64,000 nucleotides of DNA from contig NZ_JANADO010000001.1 in assembly GCF_024199845.1 (NCBI RefSeq), positions 7,750,001 to 7,814,000 of the forward strand, in the 5' to 3' direction. Position 1 is the first letter of the stretch, and each line of letters opens with the position of its first letter. A model generated the notes under the pieces. That model was not told where the DNA came from, made no database searches, and was given only the letters and a program-made list of their open reading frames with translations. Below are positions 41,511-50,177 of the stretch, piece by piece. The position numbers and the translations under genes are program-made. The stretch comes from Bradyrhizobium sp. CCGB12 (lineage in GTDB: Bacteria; Pseudomonadota; Alphaproteobacteria; Rhizobiales; Xanthobacteraceae).

Positions 41511-43304
41511 ATGGCTTCCCTCGACTCTGTCAGCCTCGCCATATTGCTCGGCGCCGTCCTCGTCATGGCCGGCATCTTGTCCAGCTTGCTTGCGCTGCGC
41601 TTCGGCGCGCCCCTGCTGCTCGTCTTCCTTGTCATCGGCATGCTCGCCGGCGATTCCGGCCCCGGCCAGCTCCAGTTCGACGACGTCCGCACCACCTATC
41701 TGGTGGGCTCGGTCGCGCTCGCGCTGATCCTGTTCGACGGCGGCCTCAGGACACGCTTTGCCAGCATCCGCACCGTGCTCGCGCCCTCCGTGGTGCTGGC
41801 GACGGTCGGCGTGCTCCTGACCGCACTGATCACGGCGCCGTTTGCAAAATATGCGCTCGATCTCAACTGGTCGGAATCGCTGCTGGTCGGGGCCGTGGTC
41901 GCCTCGACCGACGCGGCCGCCGTGTTCCTGCTGGTGCACACCCAGGGCCTGCGCCTGCGTCCGCGCGTCGGCGCGACGCTGGAGGCGGAATCCGGCACCA
42001 ACGACCCGTTCGCGATCTTCCTGACGCTCATGCTGGTCGAATACATCTCGCTGGGATCGAGCTCGCCCGGCCATGTGCTGATGGAGTTCGTCCAGGAGGC
42101 GGTGCTGGGCGCCATCGTCGGCGTCATCGGCGGACGCCTCGTCGTCATCGCGCTCAACCAGGTGGCGCTGCCGCAGGGCCTGCATGCGCCGTTCGTGACG
42201 ACGGGCGCCCTCGTGATCTTCGGCGGTTCGCAGATCATGCACGCTTCGGGCTTCCTCGCCGTCTATCTCGCCGGCATCATCATCGGTAACCGGCCGACGC
42301 GCGCGCATAATTCCGTGGTGGCCTTCCTGGACGCCGCGACCTGGCTGGCGCAGATCGTGATGTTCGTGCTGCTCGGCCTGCTGGTCTCCCCGAGCCGGTT
42401 AGGGGCCAGCGTGCTGCCGGCGGTCGGCGTCGCGCTCGTCCTGATGCTTGTCGCGCGGCCGATCGCGGTGTTCGCGTGCCTGGCGCCATTCCGCTTCAAC
42501 TGGCGCGAGAAGGTATTCATCGCCTGGACCGGCCTGCGCGGCGCGGTCGCGATCTTCCTGGCATCGATCCCGATGCTAGTAGGGCTGTCGAAGGCCTATC
42601 TCTACTTCGACGTCGCTTTCGTCGTCGTCATCATCTCGCTGCTGCTGCAGGGCTGGACGCTGGCGCCGGCTGCGCGCAAGCTGCACGTGGCGCTGCCGCG
42701 CGCCGAGCGCGGCCCGCGCCGCGTCGAGCTCGACCTGCCCGGCCAGCTCGAGCAGCAGCTGGTCGGCTATCCGGTGCGGCCGAAGAGCCTGTATTTCCGC
42801 CGCGGCCTGATCCCGTCCTGGTCCAAGCCGACGCTGGTGATCCGCAACGAGAACATTTTGACGCCGGTGGAGGCCGATCCGATCGCGCCCGGCGATTATA
42901 TCTACCTGCTGGCGCCGCCGGAGAAGGCCGAGGCGCTCGACCGCTTCTTCGTCGACATGCAGCCGAGCTCGGCGCCGGATCCGCATCTGCTCGGCGACTT
43001 CATGGTCTCCGGCGAGCACACGCTCGCCGAGCTCGCGGAGATCTACGGCGTGAAGGTCGGCGAGGACGACGGCAAGCTGACCTTGGCCGATTATTTCGAC
43101 GTCCATCTCGACCACGCGCCGAAAGAGGGCGCCGAGCTCGCGCTGGACACGATCGTGCTCGTCGCACGCTCGATCTCCGGCGGCCGCATCAACGTCGTCG
43201 GCTTGCGCCTGCCGGAAGACGACGAAACACCCCTGCCGCTGACCCGCGCGCAGGCGCTGCGGCGTAAGCTGGCCGACGTGTGGAGCTCGGTTGCGGGGGT
43301 TTAG
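41511..43304 (+). CDS. Potassium/proton antiporter, CPA1 type (NhaP2/CvrA-like)
   Basis: The 597-residue protein starts with a Na+/H+-exchanger fold of about twelve helices, including LILFDGGLRTRFASIR, the charged VASTDAAAVFLLVH and LEAESGTNDPFAIF segments, and GLRGAVAIFLASIP. After about residue 385 it has a cytoplasmic TrkA_C-like domain (PTLVIRNENILTPVEADPI) and a CorC_HlyC-like end (LGDFMVSGEHTLAELAEIYG). This layout fits NhaP2, which exports K+ for osmotic and pH balance. GGAAGG precedes ATG 41511. It is divergent from the MscS gene. Confidence 0.92.
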   Translation: MASLDSVSLAILLGAVLVMAGILSSLLALRFGAPLLLVFLVIGMLAGDSGPGQLQFDDVRTTYLVGSVALALILFDGGLRTRFASIRTVLAPSVVLATVGVLLTALITAPFAKYALDLNWSESLLVGAVVASTDAAAVFLLVHTQGLRLRPRVGATLEAESGTNDPFAIFLTLMLVEYISLGSSSPGHVLMEFVQEAVLGAIVGVIGGRLVVIALNQVALPQGLHAPFVTTGALVIFGGSQIMHASGFLAVYLAGIIIGNRPTRAHNSVVAFLDAATWLAQIVMFVLLGLLVSPSRLGASVLPAVGVALVLMLVARPIAVFACLAPFRFNWREKVFIAWTGLRGAVAIFLASIPMLVGLSKAYLYFDVAFVVVIISLLLQGWTLAPAARKLHVALPRAERGPRRVELDLPGQLEQQLVGYPVRPKSLYFRRGLIPSWSKPTLVIRNENILTPVEADPIAPGDYIYLLAPPEKAEALDRFFVDMQPSSAPDPHLLGDFMVSGEHTLAELAEIYGVKVGEDDGKLTLADYFDVHLDHAPKEGAELALDTIVLVARSISGGRINVVGLRLPEDDETPLPLTRAQALRRKLADVWSSVAGV

Positions 43305-43651
43305 GCTCGGCCGTTGTCCTGGCGAAAGCCATAGCCACCGACTGTAGTTTGGTTGGACGAAGCCAACCAAGAACGCGTCATTGCGAGGAGCTCTTGCGAC
43401 GAAGCAATCCAGGATCTGTCCCGCGGAGAGAATCTGGATTGCTTCGCTGCGCTCGCAATGACGGTGTTTGTTGAAGGGCCCTGCCTCAACCGCGACATCG
43501 CAGCCCGCGGGAACATCGGTCGCCCGATAGCCGCCACCAAATCGCCGCAACCGCCGAAGATTTGCGCGGCTTCGTGACCTCTGCATGCGGAACGCTCTGC
43601 GACGCCGCTCGTTCTCCGCGTAACGGTCAATGCACCTGACAGGAGCAGTCC
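43305..43651. other. Intergenic region with hairpin and repeat
   Basis: Behind the antiporter gene lies an 8-bp stem TTGGTTGG/CCAACCAA at 43349-43370, a possible transcript end. A family E repeat follows at 43376-43463. The rest up to the PepSY gene shows no further gene. Confidence 0.5.
43376..43463. repeat. Interspersed palindromic repeat, family E
   Basis: The ends CGTCATTGCGAGGAGC and GCGCTCGCAATGACG are inverted. Inner words GCGACGAAGCAATCCAG and CTGGATTGCTTCGC form a second stem. This type is widespread in alphaproteobacteria and beyond. Confidence 0.85.
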
Positions 43652-43924
43652 ATGCAAAAATTCATCATTCCGGCCATCGTCGCAATTGGCTTGGGAATCA
43701 GCTTGGGATCGGCGGCGCCGGCCATGGCGTATGACACCGGCGATCAGATCTCGATGCAGGCCGCGCTCGACGTCGCGACCGATATCGGCGTCATGACCAT
43801 TTCGCACACCGAGTTCGCCGGCGACGAATGGCAGATCGAAGGCCGCGATCGCACCGGCCGCTGGATGGAGGTCGACGTCGACGCCCGAACCGGCGAAGTG
43901 CGCAACGTCGATCGCGGCTGGTAG
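43652..43924 (+). CDS. Secreted PepSY-domain protein
   Basis: The 90-residue product has a signal peptide (cleavage near PAMA, residues 23-26) and a single PepSY-like domain: ISMQAALDVATDIGVMTIS, then DEWQIEGRDRTGRWMEVDVD and the end RTGEVRNVDRGW. PepSY domains often bind or inhibit peptidases in the periplasm. AGGAG lies about 7 bases before the ATG. It appears monocistronic, facing the mod operon with a shared hairpin between. Confidence 0.8.
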   Translation: MQKFIIPAIVAIGLGISLGSAAPAMAYDTGDQISMQAALDVATDIGVMTISHTEFAGDEWQIEGRDRTGRWMEVDVDARTGEVRNVDRGW

Positions 43925-43940
43925 CTCACGGTCGCAAGTT

Positions 43941-43978
43941 AGAGCGAGGCAGGTCGGAGACGCGATCCGCCTCGTTCT
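43941..43978. terminator. Hairpin between convergent PepSY and modC genes
   Basis: AGAGCGAGGC (43941-43950) pairs with GCCTCGTTCT (43969-43978) with a single G-T wobble. It sits behind the PepSY stop and overlaps the modC stop, so it may end both transcripts. T-runs are weak. Confidence 0.4.
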
Positions 43979-44639
43979 ACGTCAGCACCTTCACCCCGCC
44001 AAAACTCGTCACCCTTCCCTGCTTCAGCATCACGATCTGCGTGGCGAGCTGGCGCAGTTCGGCGACGTCGTGGCTGACATAGACCATCGGCACGTTAGCC
44101 TCATCCCGCAGCCGTACCAGATAGGGCAGGATCTCGAGCTTGCGGCCCTCGTCGAGCGCGCCGAGCGGCTCGTCGAGCAGCAGCAGGCGCGGCTTTGACA
44201 GCAGCGCGCGGCCGAGCGCGACGCGTTGGCGTTCGCCGCCGGAGAGCTTTCCGGGACGACGATCAAGCAGCGCGCCGATGTCGAGCAGGTCGATGATGCG
44301 CTTGTGCTGGGCAGGGTCGGCGGCCAAGCGGTTCATCCGCCGGCCGTAGTCGAGATTCTGCGCGACGTTGAGATGCGGAAACAGCCGCGCATCCTGGAAC
44401 ACATAGCCGATGCGGCGGCGCCAGGTCGGCACGTGGATGCCGGCCGCAGTGTCGTCCACGGTCTCGCCATCGATCACGATGGTGCCGCGGTCGGGCCGCA
44501 AGAGGCCCGCGATCATGTTGACCAGCGAGCTCTTGCCGGCGCCCGACGCGCCGAACAGGCCGATGACGCGGCCTTCGCCGGTGAAGGCTGCCTGGAGCGA
44601 GAATTCGCCGAGCTGTTTTTCGATGTCGACGCGCAGCAT
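43977..44639 (-). CDS. modC: Molybdate ABC transporter ATP-binding protein, short form
   Basis: The 220-residue ATPase has Walker A GASGAGKSS (about residues 29-37), VFQDARLFPHLNVAQNL after the Q-loop, the signature LSGGERQRVALGRAL, Walker B LLLLDEPLGALDE and the switch VSHDVAEL. These words are typical of ModC. Usual ModC proteins have about 350 residues with a C-terminal TOBE/Mop domain that binds molybdate; that domain is absent here. The gene begins 2 bases behind the modB stop, the last gene of modABC. The missing domain suggests loss of feedback by oxyanion. Confidence 0.9.
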   Translation of the reverse strand: MLRVDIEKQLGEFSLQAAFTGEGRVIGLFGASGAGKSSLVNMIAGLLRPDRGTIVIDGETVDDTAAGIHVPTWRRRIGYVFQDARLFPHLNVAQNLDYGRRMNRLAADPAQHKRIIDLLDIGALLDRRPGKLSGGERQRVALGRALLSKPRLLLLDEPLGALDEGRKLEILPYLVRLRDEANVPMVYVSHDVAELRQLATQIVMLKQGRVTSFGGVKVLT

Positions 44640-44641
44640 CG

Positions 44642-45340
44642 TCAGTTTCCGTGCAGGCGTTGCGTGGCGCGGCGCGCGAACCATTCGGCGGCGATCAGCG
44701 CGCCGATCGCGAGTACGATCGAGACGATGACCAGCCGTCCGGCGGCCGCGTCGCCGTCCGGCGTCTGGATCAGCGAATAGATCGCGGAGGAAATCGTCTG
44801 GGTCTCGCCGGGAATGTTGGAGACGAAGGTGATGGTGGCGCCGAACTCGCCGATCGCCTTGGCAAAGCCCAGCACCATACCGGCGAGCACGCCGGGCAGC
44901 GCCAGCGGCAGTGTCACCGTGAAGAACACCTTCCACGGCGCTGCGCCGAGTGTCTCCGCCGCCTGCTCGAGCCGGCGGTCGATCGCCTCGATCGACAGCC
45001 GCATCGGCCGCACCAGCAGCGGAAACGACATCAGGCCGCAGGCGAGCGCCGCGCCGGTCCAGCGGAAGGCGAAGACGATGCCGAGATAATCGGCGAGGAA
45101 GCCGCCGACGAGGCCGCGGCGGCCGAAAGTCAGAAGCAAGAGATAACCGGTCACAACCGGCGGCAAGACCAACGGCAGATGCACGACGGCATCGAGAACG
45201 GACTTGCCCCAGAAATCCTTGCGGGCGAGCAGCCACGCCAGCGCAATGCCGAACGGGGTTGCCACCAGCGTCGCAACGACGGCGACCCTGAGCGAGAGCA
45301 GGATCGCCGTCCATTCGGCGGGAGAGATGTCGAACATCAA
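44642..45340 (-). CDS. modB: Molybdate ABC transporter permease
   Basis: The 232-residue inner-membrane protein has about five membrane segments and the ModB docking loop EQAAETLGAAPWKVFFTVTL with the conserved EAA-like Gly. VVTGYLLLLTFGRRGLVGG near residue 61 is also typical. It lies between modA and modC on one strand with gaps of 10 and 2 bases. It forms the channel for molybdate (or tungstate), needed for nitrate reductase, nitrogenase and other molybdoenzymes. Confidence 0.93.
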   Translation of the reverse strand: MMFDISPAEWTAILLSLRVAVVATLVATPFGIALAWLLARKDFWGKSVLDAVVHLPLVLPPVVTGYLLLLTFGRRGLVGGFLADYLGIVFAFRWTGAALACGLMSFPLLVRPMRLSIEAIDRRLEQAAETLGAAPWKVFFTVTLPLALPGVLAGMVLGFAKAIGEFGATITFVSNIPGETQTISSAIYSLIQTPDGDAAAGRLVIVSIVLAIGALIAAEWFARRATQRLHGN

Positions 45341-45350
45341 CGCGGTGGTA

Positions 45351-46136
45351 TCAGGTGGTCGGGCTCACCAGAAACTTGAAACCGTATTTCTCCAGAATGG
45401 TCTTGGCCGTCGTGGAGCGTAGGAAAGCGAGATAGTCTTTTGTCTCGCCCTTTGCGGTCGTGGTCGCAGCAACAGGATAGATGATCGCGGGATGCGAATC
45501 CGCCGGGAAGGTGCCGACGACCTTGACGCCGGGCTCGACCTTGGCGTCGGTGGAATAGACGATGCCGAGGTTGGCCTCGCCGCGGGCCACCAGCGTCAGC
45601 GCCGCGCGCACGCTCTCGGCCATGGCGAATTTCGGCTCGGCGACCTGCCAAGCGCCGAGCTTCTCCAGCGCCGCCTTGGCGTATTTGCCGACCGGAACGG
45701 ACTTGACGTCCCCCGTCGCGATCCTGCCGTCGCCGGCAAGTTTTGCGAGGTCAAACCCCTGCGCGATGGTGACGTTGTCGATCTTGGAATCCTTCGGCGC
45801 GATCAGCACGATGCTGTTGCCGAGCAGGTTGACCCGGGTCGACTCGTTGATGGTCTTCTTGGAGACCGCATAGTCCATCCAGTCGGTGTCGGCGGAGACG
45901 AACACGTCGGCCGGCGCGCCCTGCTCGATCTGCTTTGCGAGGGCTGAGCTCGCGGCGTAGCTCGCGGTGATCTTGACACCGGTCTTGGCGGTGTAGGCGG
46001 CGTCGACCTCATCGAGCGCGTTCTTCATCGACGCCGCGGCGAACACGGTGAGGGTCTTGTCCTCGGCGGCAGCAGGCGAAAGGCTCGCGCCCGCGAGGAT
46101 CACGAAGGCGGTGAATAGTCCGGCAATACGAATCAT
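45351..46136 (-). CDS. modA: Molybdate ABC transporter substrate-binding protein
   Basis: The 261-residue periplasmic protein has a signal peptide ending near PAAA (residues 21-24). The mature part begins EDKTLTVFAAASMKNALDEV, where the ASM serine and the later SYAASSALAKQIEQGAPADV segment with ADTDWMDYA line the oxyanion site of ModA. ATG 46136 is the natural start, in front of the signal peptide. It heads the modABC operon; no ModE gene is in the window, and I did not find a clear ModE site upstream. Confidence 0.93.
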   Translation of the reverse strand: MIRIAGLFTAFVILAGASLSPAAAEDKTLTVFAAASMKNALDEVDAAYTAKTGVKITASYAASSALAKQIEQGAPADVFVSADTDWMDYAVSKKTINESTRVNLLGNSIVLIAPKDSKIDNVTIAQGFDLAKLAGDGRIATGDVKSVPVGKYAKAALEKLGAWQVAEPKFAMAESVRAALTLVARGEANLGIVYSTDAKVEPGVKVVGTFPADSHPAIIYPVAATTTAKGETKDYLAFLRSTTAKTILEKYGFKFLVSPTT

Positions 46137-46315
46137 GGGATAGCGCTCCGTCCGAGCTCGCGCGCAAATGCGTGCGCAATTCTGGCGTTGTGTGGGTCGG
46201 ATGCGACGGGTGGAAGCGCTGTTCCACGGGGCCCCGCAGCGGCTTACGGCCGGCAGGGATATCGCACGTGCGAAGATAGCAGGCTGGGGCCTCAGGTCAA
46301 AGGCGACCGTTTGGT

Positions 46316-46819
46316 CTATTGCGCTGGCAAGATCGCGATCGACAGCGAATTGTCCTTGGCACCGCTGATCTGGACCACGAAAGGCTGTGCCGACAGCTCG
46401 TATTTCACGGTCTTGCGGATGCCCTCGCAATCGGTCGCGCCGCTGAAGGCCACCGGCTTGAGGAAATGGCCGTCCTGGACCACGTCAATCCAGGCCCCGG
46501 CTGACAGGCTGACCGTATAGAGCCCCGCCTTCGGCGCCTTGATGCTGGTGAAGCCGGCAAAGGTGCCATCCTTCGGCGCCCGCTCCGGTGGCGAGGGGAG
46601 TTTTGCGTCCGCGGGAGCAACCAGCCCCAGCGTGATGGCCGCTGACGGCAATGCCGCCTGTTCGCTGCCCGATGCGAGCTTGGCCCGGTCCGGCGCGGTG
46701 AGCGCGGCGCGCTCGCGCTCTATTGGCCATTTGAACTTATCGCAGCCTGAGGGCTCCTCGGCGGCCAGGGCGGAGGTTGCACCAAGCGAGAGTGCGGCAA
46801 GGAAGGTGAAGACGCGCAT
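46316..46819 (-). CDS. Secreted protein, function unknown
   Basis: The 167-residue product has a signal peptide (MRVFTFLAALSLGATSALAA) and a mature beta-rich sequence: SGCDKFKWPIERERAAL near the start, FAGFTSIKAPKAGLYTVSLS, WIDVVQDGHFLKPVAF and CEGIRKTVKYEL. Two cysteines may pair. The segments suggest a periplasmic sandwich fold, but I cannot name a family. An upstream ATG at 46831 would add four residues. It stands about 180 bases upstream of modA on the same strand, probably its own unit. Confidence 0.7.
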   Translation of the reverse strand: MRVFTFLAALSLGATSALAAEEPSGCDKFKWPIERERAALTAPDRAKLASGSEQAALPSAAITLGLVAPADAKLPSPPERAPKDGTFAGFTSIKAPKAGLYTVSLSAGAWIDVVQDGHFLKPVAFSGATDCEGIRKTVKYELSAQPFVVQISGAKDNSLSIAILPAQ

Positions 46820-47168
46820 GTCAAATCTCATCGTTGGCCACGCGAGGGATGCGGGCTTGAAGTCAGGCTTCGCCAGAGAACGGGATGCGCATCCCGGGAT
46901 GCCGCGGGCTTACGGCCACACGGCGAGACGATCCTAGCGCATTTGGGGGGAAGCGGACCAGTCAGGACTCCGTCATCCCGGATGAGCGAAACGGCGCAAT
47001 CTCTCCACTCGTCGTCCTGGACAAGCGGAGCGCCGATCCAGGACCCATTACCCCAGGGAGCAGTTTGGCGAGGATTCGCGGTTACCAGCTCGCCAACAAT
47101 TTTTCGCTGGGGTAATGGGTCCTGGCTTTCGCCAGGACGACGGCTGAAGGTGCGGCTGCAGCCTAAGG
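46820..47168. other. Intergenic region holding a family C repeat
   Basis: About 350 bases between two minus-strand genes. The right half is the repeat at 47011-47141. The left half shows no gene; it should hold the promoter of the secreted protein gene. Confidence 0.4.
47011..47141. repeat. Interspersed palindromic repeat, family C copy 4
   Basis: The ends GTCGTCCTGGACAAGCG and CGCCAGGACGAC are inverted, with GATCCAGGACCCATTACCCCA pairing to TGGGGTAATGGGTCCTGG. It lies just behind the stop of the endopeptidase gene and may end its transcript. Confidence 0.85.
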
Positions 47169-48113
47169 CTACGGCTTCGCGTCGCCTGCATGGAGCACCG
47201 CCTTGCACGCCGCTGGCATCTGCGCCAGCGTCATCGGCGGCTTTGGTTTCGGCGGCTCCGGCGGAGGCTTCGGGTGCAGCACGGCGTCCGAGAACCAGTA
47301 GGCGAGATCGGCGGGCTTGCAGCCTTCGTCGTCGGATTGCGACGGCTGGCCTTCGCATTCGCCCGCGCCCGCGGGGCAGCGCATGCGAATGTGGAAGTGG
47401 TAGTCGTGGCCCCACCACGGGCGGATCTTCGACAGCCAGGCGCGGTCGCCCTTGGCCTCGCGGCACAGCGCCTTCTTGATCGCGGCATTGACGAAGATGC
47501 GCTGCACGGCTGGCTCCCGCGCCGCATCGCGCAGCACCAGCACGTGGCCTGGCGTGAACACCTTCGGATCGACGTCGAGCCGGTCGGGGCGCACCATCAT
47601 CACCGCCGACATCTCCTCGCGCTCCTCGCGCGAGAGGCGACGGTCCGGCATCGGCGTCAACCAGATGTCGGCATCGAGACCGATCTGATGGCTGGCATGG
47701 CCTGACAGCGCCGGTCCGCCGCGCGGCTGACCGATGTCGCCGACCAGGATGCCGGGCCAGCCGGCGTCCTTGTGCGCCTTGGCCGCGAGCCGCTTGATCA
47801 GCGCGATCATGTCGGGATGGCCGTAGCTGCGGTTGCGCGACAGCCGCATCACCTGCCAATTGTCGCCGTTCACCGGCATCTGCGCGGCGCCTCCGATGCA
47901 GCCCTTGGCGTAGGAGCCGATGACATGCGCCGGCCCCTTCGACGGCAGCAGCTTGCGCGCGAACAGCTCCTTGGCGCCGAGCGCGGGATCGCCGGGATTG
48001 GCGAGCGGCGGCAGCGGCTTCGGCGTGACGCTGCCCTTGTCCTGAGCCAGCGCGACGCCGGCAGTCAGGAATGTCGCTAGAAGCAGGAGAGGGGTGAGGC
48101 GGCGGGGACTCAT
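47169..48113 (-). CDS. mepA: Penicillin-insensitive murein endopeptidase
   Basis: The 314-residue periplasmic enzyme cuts D-alanyl-diaminopimelate crosslinks in peptidoglycan. A signal peptide ends near VALAQ (residues 20-24). The metal site is visible in SGHASHQIGLDADIWLTPMP (His and Asp) and GHDYHFHIRM (His). Six or more cysteines (GCIGG, CREAK, CPAGAGECEG, GCKPAD) match the disulfides of M74 peptidases. The tail has a Pro/Lys-rich stretch KPPPEPPKPKPP. ATG 48113 begins MSPRRLTPLLLL. Monocistronic. Confidence 0.93.
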   Translation of the reverse strand: MSPRRLTPLLLLATFLTAGVALAQDKGSVTPKPLPPLANPGDPALGAKELFARKLLPSKGPAHVIGSYAKGCIGGAAQMPVNGDNWQVMRLSRNRSYGHPDMIALIKRLAAKAHKDAGWPGILVGDIGQPRGGPALSGHASHQIGLDADIWLTPMPDRRLSREEREEMSAVMMVRPDRLDVDPKVFTPGHVLVLRDAAREPAVQRIFVNAAIKKALCREAKGDRAWLSKIRPWWGHDYHFHIRMRCPAGAGECEGQPSQSDDEGCKPADLAYWFSDAVLHPKPPPEPPKPKPPMTLAQMPAACKAVLHAGDAKP

Positions 48114-48234
48114 GCTGATTCGTTATAACCCAACACTGCGTCAGGGTTAAGAATGAGGCTTGTTATGAGGGTGCCGCCTCACGGCGTCTTTACAGCCGCG
48201 AGGCGCCGGCGCTGGGCTTGAGCGGACAAGCGGA

Positions 48235-49392
48235 TTACGGCTCGGGCGTCGACAGGATCGCCTTCCCCACGTCCTGGTAATGCGTGTCGCGCGCCTGGAT
48301 CTGCTGCGCGATCGCATGCATGTCGCGAAATCGGCGCTCGAACGGGTTGCTGCGGAACACCGCGGTCGCGCCCGCCATGTGATAGGCGGCGTCGACCACC
48401 TTGGCCGATTGATGAATGGTCCAGGTCGCGGCCAGGCGAACCGCGCTGCGATGCGCCGCACTGAACGCGCCGGTGACGGAGAGATCGTCCCACATCGCAT
48501 GCGCGGTCGCATAGAGATAGGCGCGTGCAGCGCGAAGGTCGCCCTCGGTGCGGCCGATCAGGCCCTGGACCGCCCCGTTGTCGCGCATTGCGCTGGCGGC
48601 GAGCGACTGGTGCTTGCCGCGCGCCAAGGCGATGGCGGCATCGAGCGTGGCGCGCGCGATGCCAAGCGAGACCGCGGCAAAGCCGAGGCTGAAGGTCGAG
48701 CCGGTGCCGATCCTGTAGAGCGGTCCCGTCTCGCGCAGCGCAGCCGGCACGTCGCGGAACGCCGTGAAGCGCTCGGGGACGAAGATGTCGCTCACTTCAT
48801 AAGAGTCCGTGCCGGTGCCGGCGAGCCCGATCGCCTGCCAGACGTCGTGCAGCACGGCGCTCGCGGCCGGAAACAGTATGGTACGTACCTCCGGCGATCC
48901 GTCGGCATTTTTCCGCGGCGTGCCGTCACCATTGACGATGCGCACGTGTGCCCCGAGCCAGCTCGCCTGCCGCGAGCCCGAGGCGAAATCCCAGCGCGCC
49001 GTGACCCGATAGCCGCCTTCCACGGCGCGTGCCTCATGCGCGATCGCGCCCCAGGCGAGGATGCCGGGCGGCGTGTTGAAGATTTCGTCCGCCGTATCAT
49101 GGTCGAGCGAGGCCGCGATCATCGCGCAGACGCTGCATTGGCCGAGGCACCAGGCGGTGGAGGCATCCGCCTTCGCGATCTCCTCCAGCATCTGCATGAA
49201 GACTTCAATGGGGGCTTCTGCGCCGCCCAGGCCGTGCGGCAATAGCGCCCGATAGAGCCCGTTCTCGATCAACGCATTGACGACATCAGGCGTCAGCCGC
49301 CGCGTCCGCTCGATCGCATCGGCCTCGCGCGCAATCAGCGGCGCGATCGCCCGGGCAAGTTCGACCAGACCAACCCTGGGAGCTGCGTTCAT
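48235..49392 (-). CDS. Acyl-CoA dehydrogenase family flavoprotein (monooxygenase-like)
   Basis: The 385-residue protein has the acyl-CoA dehydrogenase fold: helical N-terminus (LIENGLYRALLPHGLGGAE), the FAD-binding strand domain with GGYRVTARWDFASGSRQASW, and a C-terminal domain like PF08028 (Acyl-CoA_dh_2). This subgroup (HpaH/DszC/HsaA-like) often uses reduced flavin for hydroxylation or desulfurisation rather than acyl-CoA oxidation. I chose ATG 49392, with GAGGA upstream. No flavin reductase lies nearby, which would help settle the function. Confidence 0.87.
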   Translation of the reverse strand: MNAAPRVGLVELARAIAPLIAREADAIERTRRLTPDVVNALIENGLYRALLPHGLGGAEAPIEVFMQMLEEIAKADASTAWCLGQCSVCAMIAASLDHDTADEIFNTPPGILAWGAIAHEARAVEGGYRVTARWDFASGSRQASWLGAHVRIVNGDGTPRKNADGSPEVRTILFPAASAVLHDVWQAIGLAGTGTDSYEVSDIFVPERFTAFRDVPAALRETGPLYRIGTGSTFSLGFAAVSLGIARATLDAAIALARGKHQSLAASAMRDNGAVQGLIGRTEGDLRAARAYLYATAHAMWDDLSVTGAFSAAHRSAVRLAATWTIHQSAKVVDAAYHMAGATAVFRSNPFERRFRDMHAIAQQIQARDTHYQDVGKAILSTPEP

Positions 49393-49517
49393 GCGCGCGT
49401 CCTCGCCCATTCTGCCGTGAGCGGTTAAGGAGTGTGATGGTCGTCCATATGGCCGGGAAGATCAAGATCACGCCACTCGGCCCGCCGACATCAATCTAAA
49501 ATCTCGCAATCTAGGTA

Positions 49518-49991
49518 CTAGGGCGCGGACCGGCTGGGGTCATCGAACACTCGCTCCATGATGATCGTGCGTTCGTCACCGTAATAGCTGTCACGCACGA
49601 GATTGAATCCGAGTCGCGCGTAGAAGGCTTCAGCGGTGACCGAAGAAGGAACGGTCAGCGAGGGAACGCTTCGCTCGCGCGCCGTGCGCTCGATCTCTGC
49701 CATCAGCAGCTTGCCGATACCTCGGGTCTGAACATCGGGAGCCACGAAGACGGTACGGACCACGCCTCCGTCGAGGCTTGCCGTTCCGACGACGCGGCCG
49801 CCCACGGTGGCGACGAAAACGGTGCGTTTCCCGATCAGCTCCCGCACGGCGTCCGGACTGAAGCTGCGTTCGACCCTTTCGATGATCTCGTCGGTATAGT
49901 CTTTCGCGTTGGTCTCGCGCAGTGCACGCAAAATGACCGCACTTATTTCGTCGGCGTCATTCTCAAGCGCGGATCGGATCGTGTATTCCAT
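49518..49991 (-). CDS. GNAT family N-acetyltransferase
   Basis: The 157-residue protein has the GNAT acetyl-CoA site: VVRTVFVAPDVQTRGIGKLLM (motif A with R/Q-x-x-G-x-G/A pattern) and the end of motif B near FYARLGFNLVRD. The acceptor may be an amine or a peptide; nothing nearby identifies it. The first 30 residues contain the usual IRSALENDADEISAVI opening. A short upstream reading frame overlaps its start. Confidence 0.88.
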   Translation of the reverse strand: MEYTIRSALENDADEISAVILRALRETNAKDYTDEIIERVERSFSPDAVRELIGKRTVFVATVGGRVVGTASLDGGVVRTVFVAPDVQTRGIGKLLMAEIERTARERSVPSLTVPSSVTAEAFYARLGFNLVRDSYYGDERTIIMERVFDDPSRSAP

Positions 49992-50082
49992 GGTCGTTCC
50001 ACTCGCTCAGAGTCGCGTAGTCCAACGTAGTGGACAGTAGCAGGGCGCGTTCGGCGAGATCAAATCCGGGAGGCTCGGTCAT
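49963..50082 (-). CDS. Possible 39-residue peptide overlapping the GNAT start
   Basis: From ATG 50082, which follows GAGGG by 7 bases, a frame of 39 codons reads MTEPPGFDLAERALLLSTTL and ends DPIRA at 49963, overlapping the GNAT start by 29 bases. It could be a leader or a coupled small protein, but it has no known family and may be chance. The upstream region to 50177 is otherwise empty. Confidence 0.2.
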   Translation of the reverse strand: MTEPPGFDLAERALLLSTTLDYATLSEWNDHGIHDPIRA

Positions 50083-50177
50083 CTGCGGTCCCTCGTTCAC
50101 TCCAGCGTGAGGGGTGAGAGACGCGATGGTGGTCCATCCCCCGATCGAGAGCAAGACGACTGCCGCTCGGCTCGGTC

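Noticed and set aside
46137..46430. Upstream extension of modA to 46430
   Set aside because: The signal peptide begins at 46136; the added 98 residues would precede it and overlap the neighbouring gene.
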